A stretch of 6,591 bases of DNA from Actinomycetota bacterium (GTDB lineage Bacteria > Actinomycetota > Thermoleophilia > Solirubrobacterales > Solirubrobacteraceae): assembly GCA_005788585.1 (NCBI GenBank), contig SYBY01000141.1, positions 1 to 6,591 of the forward strand. The letters run 5' to 3'. Every line of letters begins with the position of its first letter. The first letter of the stretch is position 1. The notes under the pieces are model-generated. The model did not search any database. It saw only the letters and a program-made list of their open reading frames with translations, and was not told the DNA's origin. Below are positions 5,613-6,591 of this stretch, one piece after another. A program made the translations under genes and the position numbers.

Positions 5613-6241
5613 TGGCGCCGGCCGCGCGGCTCACGCGCAAGCAGCAGCAGGCCCGGACCCGCCAGAACCTGCTCACGTCCGCCGCGCGGATCCTCGCCTG
5701 CAAGGGACTCCACCGCGCATCCATCGACGACATCGCAGCCGACGCCGGGTACACGAAGGGCGCCTTCTACGCGAACTTCGCCAGCAAGGAGGAGCTGTTC
5801 CTCGTCATGCTCGACGAGCACTTCGCCGAGCGGCTCGACGCGGTCGAGCGGGTGACCGCGGGAGCCGGCGACCTGGCCACCCAAGCGCGCCAGGCCGGCG
5901 ACGACTTCATTGCGGCGCTGCGCGGCGATGAGGAGTGGTGCCGCCTGTTCCTCGAGTTCGCCTCCCACGCCGCCCGCCACGAGGAGTTCCGCAAGGAGTT
6001 CGTCGCGCGCAACGAGCGCCTGCGCGACGGAATCACGGAGATCTTCGAGCGCCGGATGGCGGAGCTCGGCGTCGCACCGGCGATCCCGCCGCGGACGATC
6101 GCCCAGATGACCTTCGCCATGGCCCACGGCGTCGCGGTCGAACAGCTGCTCGACCCGGAGCACACCCCCGAGGACCTGTTCGGCGGGATGCTCGAGCTGT
6201 TCTTCACGGGCCTGGCCGCGCGCACGGCGACCAGCGCGTGA
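5612..6241 (+). CDS. TetR/AcrR-family transcriptional regulator
   Basis: The 209-residue protein has the standard TetR layout. The N-terminal DNA-binding domain spans about residues 15-62, with the helix-turn-helix SIDDIAADAGYTKGAFYANF (37-56) followed by SKEELF. The all-helical C-terminal domain (about 75-205) normally binds a small ligand and mediates dimerisation. ATG 5612 shares its A with the cyclase stop (TGATG), and CAGGG at 5598-5602 gives a reasonable ribosome binding site. ATG 5591 in the same frame is possible but has poorer spacing. Co-translation with the cyclase suggests a shared function; the likeliest target is the ATACC array in front of the cyclase. The ligand is unknown. 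The stop abuts that of the convergent four-cysteine gene. Confidence 0.92.
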   Translation: MAPAARLTRKQQQARTRQNLLTSAARILACKGLHRASIDDIAADAGYTKGAFYANFASKEELFLVMLDEHFAERLDAVERVTAGAGDLATQARQAGDDFIAALRGDEEWCRLFLEFASHAARHEEFRKEFVARNERLRDGITEIFERRMAELGVAPAIPPRTIAQMTFAMAHGVAVEQLLDPEHTPEDLFGGMLELFFTGLAARTATSA

Positions 6242-6415
6242 TCAGGCCCCGGCCGTGCGCGGCTCGTGCCCGGGGCACGCCCCCACGGGAATCCGCGGAT
6301 ACTTGGGGAAGCGCGGGTCGTCCTTGTGGCGCAGGCACATCGAGAACTCCGAGCCGCGTCCCGTCCGGACGATCCGCTGATGCAGGCAGGAGTCACAGAG
6401 ACCGGCGCGAACCAT
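6242..6415 (-). CDS. Small four-cysteine protein (57 aa), possible zinc ribbon
   Basis: From ATG at 6415 to TGA at 6244-6242 the minus strand encodes 57 residues. Cysteines are C7, C10 (CDSC), C27 (SMC) and C47 (ACPG), set among HQRIVRTGRGSEF and DPRFPKYPRIPV. The pattern resembles a family of small actinobacterial proteins usually called hypothetical, recalled from memory and not searched here. C7-x2-C10 with C27 and C47 could hold a zinc ion, but this is inferred. No Shine-Dalgarno site precedes the ATG. TACAGT (6430-6425) nine bases upstream could be a -10 element for a very short leader. The frame is also open further upstream, but that would overlap the plus-strand start at 6525. The function is unknown. 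Confidence 0.72.
   Translation of the reverse strand: MVRAGLCDSCLHQRIVRTGRGSEFSMCLRHKDDPRFPKYPRIPVGACPGHEPRTAGA
6265..6279 (+). terminator. GC-rich hairpin after the TetR gene, possible terminator
   Basis: CGTGCC (6265-6270), loop CGG and GGCACG (6274-6279) form a perfect 6-bp stem 23 bases after the TetR stop. No U-run follows, and it lies within the minus-strand coding region, so codon constraints could also explain it. Confidence 0.35.
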
Positions 6416-6524
6416 GAGGTTGGCACTGTACGCGGCCTGGAGACACACCAACCGGTCAAGCAGGTACGATCCGCGACTCACGATCTTTGCCGTCCGGGAG
6501 ACCTCCGAAGGGAACACCGTTCTT
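6416..6524. promoter_or_regulatory. Divergent promoter spacer between the four-cysteine gene and the secreted-protein gene
   Basis: This 109-base gap lies between two divergent starts. Rightward, TACGAT (6465-6470) is a fair -10 element without a clear -35, and GAAGGGA (6507-6513) is a ribosome binding site 11 bases before ATG 6525. Leftward, TACAGT (6430-6425) is a weak -10 candidate for the four-cysteine gene. Confidence 0.35.
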
Positions 6525-6591
6525 ATGAACCTCCATCGCATCATCGTCCTTGCCATCGTGGCCCTCTTGGCCCTGCCTGGCGCCGCCGTGG
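6525..6591 (+). CDS. N-terminus of a probable secreted or membrane-anchored protein; 3' truncated
   Basis: Only the first 22 codons are in the window. They read MNLHR followed by a hydrophobic run (IIVLAIVALLALPGAAV), typical of a Sec signal peptide or an N-terminal anchor. The ATG has GAAGGGA at 6507-6513 as ribosome binding site. Nothing of the mature protein is visible, so no function can be given. Confidence 0.6.
   Translation, partial: MNLHRIIVLAIVALLALPGAAV

Noticed and set aside
6416..6556. N-terminal extension of the four-cysteine protein to an ATG at 6556
   Set aside because: It would overlap the plus-strand signal-peptide start at 6525 and adds 47 residues of unremarkable sequence before the MVRAGLCDSC start.
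1..6591. CRISPR arrays, tRNA/rRNA genes, transposases or attachment sites
   Set aside because: None was seen by eye on either strand: no repeat-spacer periodicity, no cloverleaf, no transposase motifs and no terminal repeats.

Overview
The window is about 70% G+C, tightly packed, and uses GTG starts, stop/start overlaps and apparently leaderless promoters. This fits a high-GC actinobacterium. A deep-branching class such as Thermoleophilia is possible, but that is a guess; the sequence alone does not fix the genus.

Region 1 (1-4289, plus strand) is the 3' end of an envelope-lipid or natural-product operon. It opens inside a modular type I polyketide synthase (end of KR, ACP, a degenerate carrier-like segment, thioesterase). 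The synthase stop codon overlaps (GTGA) the start of a secreted alpha/beta-hydrolase of the antigen 85/mycolyltransferase type. Seven bases later comes a 14-TM DHA2/EmrB-type MFS exporter. The order suggests that an acyl chain is made and released, exported, and hydrolysed or transferred outside the membrane. The product is unknown.

Region 2 (4290-4997) holds a STAS-domain protein with a leaderless-type promoter. Convergent to it is a 51-residue two-TM membrane protein on the minus strand with a strong Shine-Dalgarno site and a sigma-B-like promoter. Both genes stop in the same CTAG. A perfect 12-bp inverted repeat just inside the STAS gene can terminate the minus-strand transcript. The 160-base divergent spacer 4838-4997 carries promoters for both sides and an array of ATACC half-sites.

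Region 3 (4998-6241) is a two-gene unit: a compact class III adenylate cyclase with all six canonical catalytic residues, overlapping by one base (TGATG) a TetR-family regulator. The ATACC array overlaps the cyclase promoter, so autoregulation by the TetR protein is a reasonable hypothesis.

Region 4 (6242-6591) holds a 57-residue four-cysteine protein on the minus strand, whose stop abuts the TetR stop (TGATCA). A divergent spacer follows, then the first 22 codons of a probably secreted protein running off the window.
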